From: Helicobacter macacae MIT 99-5501
GTDB taxonomy: Bacteria > Campylobacterota > Campylobacteria > Campylobacterales > Helicobacteraceae
Assembly (NCBI RefSeq): GCF_000507845.1
Contig: NZ_KI669454.1
Coordinates: 906,604-970,603 of the forward strand
Direction: 5' to 3'
Length of the DNA: 64,000 nt
Shown: in pieces, positions 33,995 to 44,248 of the stretch
Position numbering within the stretch: position 1 is the stretch's first letter
How the letters are laid out: each line of letters opens with the position of its first letter
Notes under the pieces: generated by a model
What the model was told of the DNA's origin: nothing
Seen by the model: the letters and a program-made list of their open reading frames with translations, nothing else
Database searches by the model: none
Program-made: the position numbers and the translations under genes

Positions 33995-35404
33995 ATGCAA
34001 AATTCTAGTAGCTCCCACAAAATAAAATCTAGCGACACAACAAAGCCAAAATCTAGCACCACCAAGTCAAAAATCCCACAGCTACTATCCCCCGCAGGAA
34101 ATCTACACAAACTAAAAGTCGCCCTAGCTTATGGTGCGGACGCAGTGTATGGCAGTCCTAGTCAGTTTTCTTTGCGCTCTCGTGCTGGGCAAGCATTTGT
34201 GCTAAAGGATTTTGCAAATGGCATAGATTATGCACACAAAAGAGGCAAAAAAGTCTTTGTAACCATAAATGGATTCCCTTTTAACTCCCAACTAGAATCG
34301 CTAAAATCTCATATCTGCAAAATGGCAGAACTAAAGCCCGATGCTTTTATCGTAGCAGCCCCCGGCATAGTGAGACTATGCAAAAGCCTAGCCCCACAAA
34401 TCCCTATCCACCTATCCACACAAGCAAATGTGCTAAATGTCCTTGATGCGCAGGTGTTTTATGATATGGGTGTGAAGCGCATAGTCGCTGCTCGCGAGCT
34501 AAGCCTAAAAGACGCACTCATCATCAAAAAAGAGATTCCAAACTTGGAGCTAGAGATTTTCATACACGGAAGTATGTGCTTTGCTTTTTCTGGTCGTTGC
34601 CTTATCTCATCACTGCAAAATGGGCGAATGCCAAATCGCGGAAGCTGTGCAAATGACTGCCGATTTGACTATCAGTATTTTGTGCGCTCAAAAGATAGTG
34701 GCGAGCTAGTGGAATTTGATGAGAGGGAATTTTATGCTAAAAACCCTGATAATGGCGTGCTTTTGCGCTTACAAGAGGAAGAGGGATTTGGCACACATAT
34801 TTTTAACTCAAAAGATTTAAACCTCGCTAGCCACATAAAAGAAATCATTGATAGCGATTGCATATCCGCGCTAAAAATCGAGGGGCGCACCAAAAGCACT
34901 TATTATGCAGGTATCACTGCTCGCACTTATGCTATGGCTTTGCGCGACTATGAGTGCGGAATCTTTCGCCCGCAAGTCTACCAAGATGAGCTACACACGC
35001 TTAAAAATCGTGGATTTACAGATGGATTTTTGGTGCGAAAACCATTTGAGAGACTAGATACACAAAACCACTTCACAGCTATAAGCGAGGGTAGCTATCA
35101 AGTAAATGCCGAAGTGAGTGAGTGTGGCGAGCTAGCATTGTGCAGGCATACTATCCGCGCAGGCGAAGCAAAAGAAATAGTCGCCCCACTAGATTCTAAG
35201 CTAGTTGAGCAAAAAGGCTCTTTTGGCGAAATCTACAAAGAGGGCGAAAAATACTATATGCGATTTGAAAAAATCCTGCTAGAAAATGGCAAAGAGCTAG
35301 ATTCTATCCATAGTGGCAACACAAATGCTATCGCACTTCCCCTGCCGCTCCCACCTTTTAGCTTTTTGCGTGAGAATATTAGCGACAAAATCTCACTACG
35401 CTAA
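33995..35404 (+). CDS. Peptidase U32-family protein (TrhP/YegQ-like tRNA hydroxylation protein)
   Basis: A 469-residue protein. After a Ser/Lys-rich N-terminus (residues 1-28), the U32 fold begins QLLSPAGNLHKLKVALAYGA. The family signature ELEIFIHGSMCFAFSGRC is followed by SSLQNGRMPNRGSCANDCRF, whose cysteines bind a metal or Fe/S centre. Members of this branch (TrhP, RlhA relatives) carry out prephenate-dependent hydroxylation of tRNA or rRNA; older annotations call them collagenases. The start at 33995 lacks a Shine-Dalgarno but no later Met precedes the domain. It is 57 bp after cheZ. Confidence 0.87.
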   Translation: MQNSSSSHKIKSSDTTKPKSSTTKSKIPQLLSPAGNLHKLKVALAYGADAVYGSPSQFSLRSRAGQAFVLKDFANGIDYAHKRGKKVFVTINGFPFNSQLESLKSHICKMAELKPDAFIVAAPGIVRLCKSLAPQIPIHLSTQANVLNVLDAQVFYDMGVKRIVAARELSLKDALIIKKEIPNLELEIFIHGSMCFAFSGRCLISSLQNGRMPNRGSCANDCRFDYQYFVRSKDSGELVEFDEREFYAKNPDNGVLLRLQEEEGFGTHIFNSKDLNLASHIKEIIDSDCISALKIEGRTKSTYYAGITARTYAMALRDYECGIFRPQVYQDELHTLKNRGFTDGFLVRKPFERLDTQNHFTAISEGSYQVNAEVSECGELALCRHTIRAGEAKEIVAPLDSKLVEQKGSFGEIYKEGEKYYMRFEKILLENGKELDSIHSGNTNAIALPLPLPPFSFLRENISDKISLR

Positions 35405-35424
35405 AACACAAGGACAATCCATAA

Positions 35425-36207
35425 ATGGCATTTGATTTTCACATTACCACTCTTTTATTACTCGCTCTTGTCGCGCTTGTAGCGGGGTTTGTCGATAGTA
35501 TCGCAGGAGGTGGGGGAATGATAACAATCCCAGCACTCTATATGGCGGGAATCCCCCCGCACGAGGCACTAGGGACAAACAAATTCCAAGCGGTTTTTGG
35601 GAGCTTTAGTGCGGCACTGCACTTCTACAAAAAGGGGCATTTGCACTTGCCTAAGTGCGCGCTTTTTGTGCTTTTTGCCTTTGTGTTTTCGCTGTGCGGC
35701 ACACTGCTCGTGCAGGCAATCAATGCAGATTTTTTGCGCAAGGCAATCCCCTTTTTGCTTATCTTTTTCGCGCTGTATTTTCTTTTTTCCCCAAAAATCA
35801 AGCAATCTAGCCAAGAGCAAGGCGCGATAAGCACTCTAGATTCTAGAATTTCACGCAAGGCTATCCTTGCGCTTAGCATCGGCGGCATAGGATTTTATGA
35901 TGGATTTTTTGGTCCGGGCACGGGCTCTTTTTTGATGCTAGCCCTCATCTCGCTAGGCAATTTTGGCATAAAAGACGCGCTAGCCCAAGCCAAGCTGTAT
36001 AACTTCGCTACCAATCTCGCCTCCGTGCTTGTGTTTATGGCGTTTGGGCATATTTTGTTTGCGGTTGGGATTGCTATGGCTTTGGGGCAGTTTGTGGGCG
36101 CAAATATCGGCGCAAAGCTCGCCCTGCGCTATGGAATCACAATCATTAAGCCCCTCGTGGTTATCGTGTGTTTGGCGATGTGTGCTAAACTGCTCCTCTT
36201 TGGGTAG
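35425..36207 (+). CDS. TSUP (TauE/SafE) family membrane transporter
   Basis: The product has 260 residues with about eight hydrophobic segments. The N-terminal repeat motif GFVDSIAGGGGMITIPAL and the second-half equivalent GGIGFYDGFFGPGTGSFLML are diagnostic for the TSUP family, which exports or imports sulfite, sulfoacetate, taurine-derived anions and related compounds. ACAAGGAC precedes ATG 35425, 20 bp after the U32 gene. The substrate cannot be inferred. Confidence 0.9.
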   Translation: MAFDFHITTLLLLALVALVAGFVDSIAGGGGMITIPALYMAGIPPHEALGTNKFQAVFGSFSAALHFYKKGHLHLPKCALFVLFAFVFSLCGTLLVQAINADFLRKAIPFLLIFFALYFLFSPKIKQSSQEQGAISTLDSRISRKAILALSIGGIGFYDGFFGPGTGSFLMLALISLGNFGIKDALAQAKLYNFATNLASVLVFMAFGHILFAVGIAMALGQFVGANIGAKLALRYGITIIKPLVVIVCLAMCAKLLLFG

Positions 36208-36273
36208 AAAATACAATCATAAGCCACCAATGCCAAAACCCACAGCAAACTCACAACTTAAGGATTTTTAACA

Positions 36274-37647
36274 ATGTCAAAACAAACCACAAATAATCGC
36301 CACACTTGGTCAAACACCTTTATATATGTCCTAACCGTCGCAGGAGCGACTATCGGATTTGGAGCGACTTGGAGATTCCCCTATCTTGTGGGAGAAAATG
36401 GAGGTGGTGCGTATGTGCTTGTGTTTATCATCGCAATGCTTGTCATCGGCATACCGATGATTTTGGTAGAAAATGTCATCGGCAGGAGAGCACATACAAA
36501 TTCTTTGGATGCTTTTAGTCCCTCTGTGCAACGCAAAGATTTTTCACGCGTTTGGAAAGTCGCAGGAATTATGGGGCTTATTGGTTGCTTTGGGATTATT
36601 GCGTATTATATGGTGCTTGGTGGTTGGGTCTTGACTTATTTGTGGAATCTAATAAGTGGTGGGCTAAATGTCGCCTCCCCTCTTAGTGCGGAGAGCACGC
36701 GTGAGTTTTACCTAAAATCCATTGAGTATAGTCCGCTTATGGTGGCGATTTATACGCTTGTGTTTGTGTGGCTAAACTATATTGTGCTAAGCAAGGGAAT
36801 CTCAAATGGCATAGAAAAAGCAATGAAAGTGCTTATGCCATTGCTTTTTATTTTTCTCATCGGTATAGCAGCAAAAAATCTCACAATGCCCGGTGCGCTA
36901 GAGGGTGTGAAGTTTTATCTTATGCCTGATTTTAGCAAGATTTCTCCCAAACTTTTTATCGCTGTTTTGGGGCAGGTATTTTTTGCTCTATCGCTTGGAT
37001 TTGGTGTGATGATTACGCTTTCTTCATACCTTGATAAAAGCGAAAATCTACTAAAAACCGCGCTTAGCACAGGGATTTTAAACACCATTATCGCGCTTTT
37101 GGCAGGATTTATGATTTTTCCATCTCTTTTTAGCTTTGGATTAGAGCCTGATTCTGGTCCCAAGCTTGTCTTTGAGGTGTTGCCTGTGGTGTTTTCTCAT
37201 ATCTCATTTGGCGCATTTGTAGGGGCTGTGTTTTTTGCTTTACTTCTTATCGCAGCTTTTACTACTTCTATCACGCTATATGAAGTGCTTATCACCGCTG
37301 CGCAAGAAAAGCTACGACTTAGTCGCAAACTTGCTACGATTGTTGTCCTTAGTGCGACTTTTGTATGCGGGAATCTCCCTTGTGTGCTATCTTATGGAGC
37401 GTGGAGGGAAGTTAGCATTTTTGGCAGAAATATTTTTGATACTTTTGATTTTGTCAGTGGCAATATTTTCTTTGTCCTTACCGCACTTTTGGCAAGTATA
37501 TTTGTCGGCTGGGTGCTAGGAGAAGATGCAAAAGATGAGCTAAAAAAGGGTTGCGATAGTCCCAAAATCGTTAGGCTGTGGTTTGCCTATGTCAAATATG
37601 TGATTCCGCTTGTGATTTTGGTGGTGTTTGTAAGCGGGATTGTATAG
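36274..37647 (+). CDS. Sodium-dependent transporter, NSS/SNF family
   Basis: The product has 457 residues with about 11-12 helices. TM1 (VAGATIGFGATWRFPYLVGENGGGAYV) carries the GxxWRFP sodium/substrate site of LeuT-type transporters; here quoted in parts: GATIGFGATWRFP, then LVGENGGGAY. FIIAMLVIGIPMILVENVIG and the unwound TM6 region (FFALSLGFGVMITLSSY) agree. LeuT relatives take up amino acids with sodium. TTAAGGA lies upstream of ATG 36274, 66 bp after the TSUP gene. Confidence 0.92.
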   Translation: MSKQTTNNRHTWSNTFIYVLTVAGATIGFGATWRFPYLVGENGGGAYVLVFIIAMLVIGIPMILVENVIGRRAHTNSLDAFSPSVQRKDFSRVWKVAGIMGLIGCFGIIAYYMVLGGWVLTYLWNLISGGLNVASPLSAESTREFYLKSIEYSPLMVAIYTLVFVWLNYIVLSKGISNGIEKAMKVLMPLLFIFLIGIAAKNLTMPGALEGVKFYLMPDFSKISPKLFIAVLGQVFFALSLGFGVMITLSSYLDKSENLLKTALSTGILNTIIALLAGFMIFPSLFSFGLEPDSGPKLVFEVLPVVFSHISFGAFVGAVFFALLLIAAFTTSITLYEVLITAAQEKLRLSRKLATIVVLSATFVCGNLPCVLSYGAWREVSIFGRNIFDTFDFVSGNIFFVLTALLASIFVGWVLGEDAKDELKKGCDSPKIVRLWFAYVKYVIPLVILVVFVSGIV

Positions 37648-37670
37648 TGGCTAAATTTTTGGATTCTAAC

Positions 37671-37738
37671 GCAAAAATGTGAGAATCTAGAGAGGGGAAG
37701 TTTAGGCATTATTTTTTTTAAGATTCTCATTTTTTTGC
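37671..37738 (+). terminator. Large hairpin after the NSS transporter gene
   Basis: GCAAAAATGTGAGAATCT (37671-37688) and AGATTCTCATTTTTTTGC (37721-37738) are complementary at 16 of 18 positions. The right arm contains a T-run. It lies 24 bp past the stop codon and probably ends the cheZ-to-transporter transcript. The rest of the gap to 37960 shows a TATAAA and AAAAGGAGG in front of the dehydrogenase. Confidence 0.55.
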
Positions 37739-37960
37739 GCATTTTAGGTGGCGTTTTATCGCTATTTTTGGGAATCAAACTCGCTTTTTGACTACTCATA
37801 TCACTTTTTGTAACAAAGCACAAAAATTTCACATAATTTTTTGCCTTAATTATAAAATCGTTTATTATTAGAGAGTTATATTACCTTACTAGGTTTTGGA
37901 GAATCTTGCCAAAAAGCAAGACAATCTGCCTAGAATATTACCCCAAAAAGGAGGCTCAAA

Positions 37961-39469
37961 ATGAGCAAATACAAAACCATTGCAAATGTCTTTGACAAGC
38001 AATATGAGAACTATATCGGTGGCAAATGGGTCGCCCCTGTGGATGGACAATATGTAGAGAACAAAACCCCAATCACGGGCGAAGTGCTATGTAAAGTGCC
38101 TCTCTCAAGCGATAAAGATATACAAAACGCGCTTGATGCAGCACACAAAGCAAAGGACAAATGGGCAAACACAAGCCCACAAGAGCGAGCAAGAATCCTG
38201 CTAAAAATTGCTGATAGAATCGAGGATAATCTCGAGCTAATTGCGCACGCAGAGACTTGGGATAATGGCAAGCCAATCCGTGAAACGCTAAATGCGGATA
38301 TTCCTTTGGCGGCTGACCATTTTCGCTATTTCGCAGGTGCGCTAAGGGCGCAAGAGGGCGCGATAAGCGAGATAGATTCTGACACGATTGCCTATCACTT
38401 CCACGAGCCACTAGGCGTTGTTGGGCAGATAATCCCTTGGAATTTCCCACTGCTAATGGCAGCGTGGAAGCTAGCCCCCGCACTTGCCGCAGGGAACTGC
38501 ATAGTGATAAAGCCTGCTAGCCCTACGCCTGCAAGTATTTTGGTGCTATTTAAAATCATCGGCGACTTGCTCCCTGATGGCGTGGTAAATATCATCAACG
38601 GAAGCGGTGGCAAAATCGGCAAGACGCTCGCCACAAGCCCCAAAATCTCCAAAATCGCTTTCACAGGCTCTACAAGTGTGGGACGCCAGATTATGCAGTT
38701 TGCCACAGAAAATATTATCCCCTCGACTTTGGAGCTAGGAGGCAAATCGCCAAATATTTTCTTTGAGGATATTGCGGATTTTGAAGATGAGTATTTTGAC
38801 AAAGCAATCGAAGGGCTTGTGCTCTTTGCTTTCAATCAAGGCGAAGTTTGCACCTGCCCATCTCGCGCACTTGTGAGTGAGAAAATCTATGATAAATTCA
38901 TAGAAAGAGTGCTAAAGCGCGTGCAAGCTATCAAGCTAGGCAATCCACTAGACCCAGAAACAATGATGGGCGCGCAAGTCGATGAAAATCAAATCAAAAC
39001 AATCCTAAACTACATAGACATAGGCAAAAAAGAGGGTGCGGAGTGCCTTATCGGTGGCGAGAGAGACAATCGCGGTGGTGAGCTATCAGGCGGTTGCTAT
39101 ATCAAGCCCACCATTTTCAAAGGGCATAACAAAATGAGAATCTTCCAAGAAGAAATCTTTGGTCCCGTGCTCGCACTCACTACTTTCAAAGATGACAAAG
39201 AAGCCCTAGAAATCGCAAATGACACGATTTATGGGCTTGGCAGTGGTGTGTGGACTCGCGATATAAACCGCGCATATCGCTTCGGGCGAGGCATAAAAGC
39301 AGGGCGCGTATGGACAAACTGCTACCACGCATACCCAGCGCACGCGGCATTTGGTGGCTACAAGCAAAGCGGTATCGGGCGCGAAACACACAAAATGGTG
39401 CTTGAGCACTATCAGCAAACCAAAAATCTGCTCGTAAGCTATGGTATAAACAAACTAGGATTTTTCTAG
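37961..39469 (+). CDS. NAD(P)-dependent aldehyde dehydrogenase (AldB/ExaC type)
   Basis: A 502-residue soluble enzyme that oxidises an aldehyde to its acid. Motifs: [20 protein letters not shown] for the cofactor fold, FTGSTSVGR, the general base in [13 protein letters not shown] (E258) and the catalytic cysteine C297 in [12 protein letters not shown], next to a second cysteine at 299. The C-terminal [21 protein letters not shown] is the AldB/ExaC hallmark, suggesting short-chain aldehydes such as acetaldehyde. AAAAGGAGG gives a strong ribosome binding site. It is transcribed alone. Confidence 0.92.
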   Translation: MSKYKTIANVFDKQYENYIGGKWVAPVDGQYVENKTPITGEVLCKVPLSSDKDIQNALDAAHKAKDKWANTSPQERARILLKIADRIEDNLELIAHAETWDNGKPIRETLNADIPLAADHFRYFAGALRAQEGAISEIDSDTIAYHFHEPLGVVGQIIPWNFPLLMAAWKLAPALAAGNCIVIKPASPTPASILVLFKIIGDLLPDGVVNIINGSGGKIGKTLATSPKISKIAFTGSTSVGRQIMQFATENIIPSTLELGGKSPNIFFEDIADFEDEYFDKAIEGLVLFAFNQGEVCTCPSRALVSEKIYDKFIERVLKRVQAIKLGNPLDPETMMGAQVDENQIKTILNYIDIGKKEGAECLIGGERDNRGGELSGGCYIKPTIFKGHNKMRIFQEEIFGPVLALTTFKDDKEALEIANDTIYGLGSGVWTRDINRAYRFGRGIKAGRVWTNCYHAYPAHAAFGGYKQSGIGRETHKMVLEHYQQTKNLLVSYGINKLGFF

Positions 39470-39540
39470 GAGGTTTTTGTGTGCTTAAAGTCATCTATGG
39501 ATTTTAAGAATTTTAAGCACATTTTTGGATTTTGACTAGG

Positions 39541-39597
39541 CTAGCACGACTGCAAAAGTTGTGCTAGCAAGTTTGTGGTAAAATCAAACTTGCTAGC
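39541..39597 (+). terminator. Two overlapping, mutually exclusive hairpins after the aldehyde dehydrogenase gene
   Basis: Hairpin 1: CTAGCACGAC (39541-39550) with GTTGTGCTAG (39558-39567). Hairpin 2: GCTAGCAAGTTTG (39563-39575) with CAAACTTGCTAGC (39585-39597), a perfect 13-bp stem. They share 39563-39567 and cannot form together. Hairpin 2 is followed by TAGTTTTTACTTTTTTTTT, so it can terminate. Confidence 0.7.
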
Positions 39598-39620
39598 CAT
39601 TAGTTTTTACTTTTTTTTTA

Positions 39621-39650
39621 CTTCATATCGCTTCATATCGCTTCATATTG
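39621..39650 (+). repeat. 10-bp tandem repeat upstream of the DsbK-like gene
   Basis: CTTCATATCG, CTTCATATCG, CTTCATATTG: three units with a period of one DNA turn, 213 bp before the DsbK-like gene and just after the terminator. A phased protein-binding site is conceivable. The rest of the gap (39651-39862) is AT-rich, ending in AAGGAG before ATG 39863. Confidence 0.6.
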
Positions 39651-39862
39651 CTTGGGAATTTATATAGATTCTAGCAAATCTTGCAAAGCTATTTTTTAGT
39701 AAATCTATTTTTTGTTTTTTACTTCACTTTATTGTGGCTAGATATAAGCTATATTTCGTAACCATTGCGCGTTTTTCAAGTATTTTTGCCTATGTTATTT
39801 CATAAATATTTTGTTTTTTGTGGCAATATGTTGCGTTATTTTCTACTATTTAAGGAGCTAAT

Positions 39863-40594
39863 ATGACAAGAATATCTAAAATCTTTTTTTTATGCGGTGT
39901 TTTTGCACTTCCGCTTAGTGCAGGAGTGAAAGAAGACACCATAAAAGTGCTTGAGGGACAGACAGGAGCGAAGTTTGAGGTTATTTCTTTTGAGCCACTT
40001 AAAGGCTCTAAGCAGTTTTTGCTAGTGGTAAAAGACACCAAAAACGGCTACCAAAGCGTAATCATAACCGATGAGAAGCAAAAATCTATGATTGCACCTA
40101 TGGCGTTTTTTGGCGACAAAGAAGATGCCAAGTTTGTCGCCACACAGCTAGAAAAAGCCAACGCTTATAATTTCAAACTTCAAAACGCAGCGACACTTGA
40201 TAAACTTTTTGCTTCGATTCCGCAGGATTATGCTATTCGTTTGCAAGGTGCTAGCAACAAAATCACTTACATTGTCTCTGACCCTATGTGCGTGCATTGT
40301 CAGCAAGAGCTAGCACAGATAGAATCAAAGCTAGCAAAAGGCACAGTAGTAATGGTGCTAGTAAGTTTTCTAGGGCAGGATTCTTTGCAAAAGTCTGCCG
40401 AGATTATCTCCAAAATCAAATCAGCCAAAACCCCAAAAGAGCAAATATCGTTGCTAAGAAGTGTCTATGCCACTACACACAAAGCGAGCCCACAAAAGCA
40501 AGAATACACTTCGCAAGTATCTGCCATAACCAAAAAGCTAGGGGATTCAAATCTAATAGAAGCTGTGCCTTTTATCTATGAGCCGATAAAATAA
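39863..40594 (+). CDS. Periplasmic disulfide oxidoreductase, DsbK/DsbG-like (HP0231 type)
   Basis: A 243-residue exported thioredoxin-fold protein. The signal peptide (ISKIFFLCGVFALPLSAG) is cut near residue 21. An N-terminal dimerisation domain (~22-120) leads to the redox motif SDPMCVHCQQEL with C143 and C146, and a Val-cisPro loop AVPFIYEP near the end. Its direct neighbour is a UPF0323 lipoprotein, the same pair as HP0231-HP0232 in H. pylori, where HP0231 introduces disulfides into periplasmic proteins. The CVHC dipeptide here differs from the CPHC I recall for HP0231. AAGGAG precedes the ATG. Confidence 0.82.
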   Translation: MTRISKIFFLCGVFALPLSAGVKEDTIKVLEGQTGAKFEVISFEPLKGSKQFLLVVKDTKNGYQSVIITDEKQKSMIAPMAFFGDKEDAKFVATQLEKANAYNFKLQNAATLDKLFASIPQDYAIRLQGASNKITYIVSDPMCVHCQQELAQIESKLAKGTVVMVLVSFLGQDSLQKSAEIISKIKSAKTPKEQISLLRSVYATTHKASPQKQEYTSQVSAITKKLGDSNLIEAVPFIYEPIK

Positions 40595-40653
40595 AAAGCT
40601 GATTATAGCTTTGGCACTCTAATTTTTGGTAGTTTAATTTTTAAGGAGAAAAA

Positions 40654-41313
40654 ATGAGCAAAAAATATATGGCTAACAAAAAATATTTGCGCAAGATTTC
40701 AGATTTTGCGATGATAGGTGGCGTGAGTGCGCTTGTGGTAGGAGTGTTTGCAGGCTGTGATATAAACAACCCAAGCGAGCAAAATCCACAAGCAAGCCAA
40801 GCAATCAAGCAAGGTGCTTTTGTCTTGCTAGAGCAGCAAGCAGACGGTAGCTACAAAGTGCTAGAGGAATATCCAAGTGGCAAAACCCACATTGTCGTGC
40901 GCGACACTTCGGGCAATGAGCGTGTGCTAAGCGATGAGGAAATCCAAAAACTACTAAAAGAAGAAGAGCAAAAAATAGACAACGGCACAAGTGCGCTCAC
41001 GGCTAATCCAAGCGGTGGAGAAAGCGGCGGGCTAGGACTAGGAGGGGCAATCCTAGCAAGCGCAGCAGGCGCAATGCTAGGGAGCTATATCGGCAACAAG
41101 CTGTTTAACAACCCAAACTACCAGCAAAACAAACAGCGCACATACAAATCCCCTCAAGCCTATGAACGAAGTGCAAATAGCTTTGGTAAGTCAAATTCTG
41201 CGGGCGGGGCAAGAGGAGGCACACCAAGCAATGCAAAGGGAGGATTTTTTGGTAGCTCTCAAGGTGGCACAAAGGGTGGCACACCAAGCAAAAGCAGTGG
41301 GTTTGGTGGCTAG
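40654..41313 (+). CDS. UPF0323 family lipoprotein
   Basis: A 219-residue lipoprotein. The signal peptide ends VFAGC with the lipid-bearing cysteine at residue 35. [20 protein letters not shown] and [20 protein letters not shown] form the conserved UPF0323 core. Residues ~125-150 are a Gly/Ala-rich hydrophobic glycine-zipper-like segment ([20 protein letters not shown]), and the C-terminal 60 residues are a Gly/Ser/Asn-rich disordered tail. AAGGAG precedes ATG 40654. Co-directional with the DsbK-like gene, 59 bp apart. Function unknown. Confidence 0.88.
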   Translation: MSKKYMANKKYLRKISDFAMIGGVSALVVGVFAGCDINNPSEQNPQASQAIKQGAFVLLEQQADGSYKVLEEYPSGKTHIVVRDTSGNERVLSDEEIQKLLKEEEQKIDNGTSALTANPSGGESGGLGLGGAILASAAGAMLGSYIGNKLFNNPNYQQNKQRTYKSPQAYERSANSFGKSNSAGGARGGTPSNAKGGFFGSSQGGTKGGTPSKSSGFGG

Positions 41314-41754
41314 TATATTGTTTCAAAGCAAAATCAAGTTGGAAGCAAAGTCAAGCTAAAGTGGGCGGGGCAGGTTTAGCTTGATAAAGCAAAACAAGTC
41401 AAGTAAAAAGTAAGTCAAAATAAATTAGGGCGGGGTATGGCGCAGAGCAAGAATAAAGCAAAATAAATAAAAGCAGAATAAAAGCAAAGCAGATTAAAAG
41501 TAAGCAATCTTTCAATCGCTACCATTGCTACAAATGCGATTCTAGTCTAAAAACTAGAATCGTAGCAACCCTTAAATCTCTCAAATCTATCGTTGGTATG
41601 CTTTTAGATAGATTCCCCTCGACTTAAAAAAATCTTTTTTGCAATATTTTGTATTGTTTCTAAAAACTTCTTTATATAATTTGCCCAAAACCCACAAAAT
41701 ACACCAAAACCCCCTCCATAAAAAACCAAAAATCTAAGCTATCAAAAACTCTAC
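41314..41754. other. Convergent gap with a bidirectional hairpin
   Basis: A 441-bp gap between the UPF0323 gene and the 3' end of the TonB receptor. The first part is made of irregular AAAGCAAAA-like repeats with two GGGCGGGG patches. At 41537-41562, CGATTCTAGT, loop CTAAAA, ACTAGAATCG form a perfect 10-bp hairpin, extended by TTGCTA (41525-41530) with TAGCAA (41563-41568). It could terminate transcripts from both sides, though no T-run follows. No gene is seen. Confidence 0.6.
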
Positions 41755-44248
41755 TTAAAACGCATAGCGCAAATCCAAAAACACTTCTTGCCCTTTTGCG
41801 TAGAGGTAGCTATTGCCGATTGTTGGGTCGCTAGCATCAGAGTTGTAGTATGAGAAATATACCGTATCAAACACATTTCGCACACCAAAAGTCGCGCTAA
41901 AATCCCCAAATCGCATATCAAGCCCCAAATCTGTCAAACTATATGATTTGATTGTCCCTCCTGCTATGTCTTTTTGCGCCCCGATAAATGAATTTTGTGT
42001 CCAGATTCCAAAGTGTCGTGAAAAGTCATAGTTTATGCCGATTGTGGCTTTGTAGTTGGAAGTGTATGGGATTCTCTCTCCATTCATTGAGCGAGAGGCG
42101 TTATCAGTAGCAAATGTGCCTTTTAGGATTCTCGCATCGACATAAGTAAAACTCTCACTAAATCTCAATGATTGTCCAAAAAACTCTTGCTTTGAGAAAA
42201 TCTCCACACCCGCTCTTTGTGTCAAGTCGTAGTTGCGATAGCCAAAGCCACTTAAGCCAGAGTGCGCACTTCCGTAGTTGTATAGCTCATCTTGGGTAAG
42301 GGTATAAAAAGCCGAGCCAGAGAGAAAAACATATTTGCCGATTTGAGATTTGCTACCCACTTCAAATGTGTGATATTGCTCGCTTTTGACATTGGAGTCT
42401 ACATATCGTCCGCCTGCCACTCCTGTGAGGGTATCAGGGTTTGGCGAGCGAAATCCTTTTTCATACTTGGCATAGACATTGCCTGCGCCAAAGTTGTAGT
42501 TTGGCACTAGCTCTAAGGCGTAGTTTGAGATATTATCGTTTATGGCTTTATCAGGACGCGTGGTATTATAGCTTGGGGTAGGGCTTGCGGGGTATGTGTT
42601 TGTCATAGACATTCCCATATTGCTAGAATATCGTCTTTTTCCTGTGTAGTTGGCGTTTTCATACCTTGCACCAAGTGTGAGAGAAAACCGCTTCGTAAAG
42701 TCAAATTTTTCAATCGCATAGAGAGAATTTGTCCATTTGTTTGCTAGGATTGGTGTGTAGAGATAGTGATTCATTCGCATATTGGGATTTGTAGGCATCA
42801 AAGGCACATCATAATACAGCGACAAAAATCGCTCCCCTATATTATAAACAGAATCAAGCCCAACAATAAGCAATCCTTTATAATGCTTCCAATCGTAGCG
42901 TAGATTTAGCCCGATTTTTTCATCGACAAAGTATGAACCACTTTGAGAAAAGTCCTGCACCCACATACTTGTATTGCCTCGTGCATACCAAATATCTTGC
43001 AGATTTGTATCGTATTTGTTTTTTAGATAGTGAAAAAATGCTTTTGCTTGGAATTTATGATTTTCACCAAATTTTGCATCATAAGTAAGTGCGGTATCGA
43101 TTCTATCTTGTTTGGTTTTTATGCTACCTTGTCCGCTATCATATCGCTTGGATTTATCAGGTGAATTATCTGTGCTACTAGATTGTCCATTTGCGCTTCC
43201 TAAGCGAAATAGCAGATTTGGCGTAGTGGTAATATATCCTTGAAAGTAGCTCGCCTCTAAGCCAAGTGAATGGTTTTGCGTAATGTCCCACATAAGATTC
43301 CCACCGACATTGTAGGCATCGCTTTTATCGCCTATGCGGCTACCCCTTTTGTGTAGAAATCTCCCGCTAACTCCATAATAAAGCCCTTTTGTGATTTTGC
43401 CTGCAAACCTTACATCCGCATTTATATCGCCATATAGGTTTTTATACTTGCCCCCCCCCCCCTAATATTTCTGGCACACCTGAATAGCTTATGCCAACAC
43501 TTGGGGAGAATTTCTCATATCGTCTTTTGGTAATGATATTTATCACGCCTCCACGCGTGCCATTGCCATACATAACCGCCCCGCCACCGGGCAAGACTTC
43601 TATGCGCTCAATATCGCTCGGGGCGATAGTGTTTATAGGTGTAACGCCGTGGCTAGAATCTAGCATATTTAGATTTATGCCATTTAGCAGGACTTGGACA
43701 TTGACATTGGCAGATGAGCCTTGTCCGCGCAAGTCTAGATTGCTCCCTAGTCCGATAGAATTGCGCGTGATAAATGGGATATAGCTAAAAATCTCTTCGG
43801 TGCTCTTAAATCCCTTTTGCTCAATCGTGTCTTTGTCAATGATATAGACATTGCGATTTAGCTCATCTAGCCTTGATTCAAATCCTTTGGCAGTAGCTGA
43901 AACTTTGCCCAAATCCTGCGCTTGCAAAGAGGAATAGTCTAAGGAGGCATAGTCTTTTGGATTTTGGGCGGCATTGTAGGCGTTGTCTTTTGCGGTGTTG
44001 TGGGGTGTGGATTCTTGTGGTGTTTGAGAACTTGGGCTTTGGCTAGAATCTACGCTAGAATCTGCAATCTGTGCTAGTGCTGCAGTGCTAAAAGCGCAGG
44101 TAAAAGCTAGAGCGAGCGTGGCTTTGTGCGGGATTTTGTGCGAGTTTTCGCGCTGAAGTGTTTTTAGTGGTGTTGATTGGAATGTTTGCTTTTGAAGTGG
44201 TGTCGCTTGAAATGTGCTAGAAATGGTGTTTGCAGTGTTTGCTTTCAT
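41755..44248 (-). CDS. TonB-dependent outer-membrane receptor, phase-OFF through a poly-G frameshift
   Basis: The gene starts at ATG 44248 and reads 268 residues to a stop at 43442, just past a G12 tract. With 11 or 14 G the frame would continue to 41755, giving about 830 residues. The first part holds the signal peptide (KATLALAFTCAFSTAALAQ), a TonB-box/plug region (KGFKSTEEIFSYIPFITRN, LLNGINLNMLDSSHG, IERIEVLPGGGAVMYGNG). The second part is a 22-strand-type barrel (YENANYTGKRRYSSN, EKGFRSPNPDTLTG) ending in DLRYAF, with the terminal Phe required for assembly. The plug has the FecA/FepA-like iron-chelate receptor pattern; ligand unknown. Energised by ExbBD-TonB. Intact except for the tract, so a switch rather than decay. 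Confidence 0.88.
43451..43462 (-). repeat. Poly-G tract of 12 in the TonB receptor gene
   Basis: Twelve C on the plus strand, twelve G in the coding strand, at codon ~263. Frame is restored by 11 or 14 G: the sequence then reads LGGGGKYKNLYGDINADVRF, continuing without a stop into the barrel. With 12 G translation ends after three codons (GGGGQV). Confidence 0.95.
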
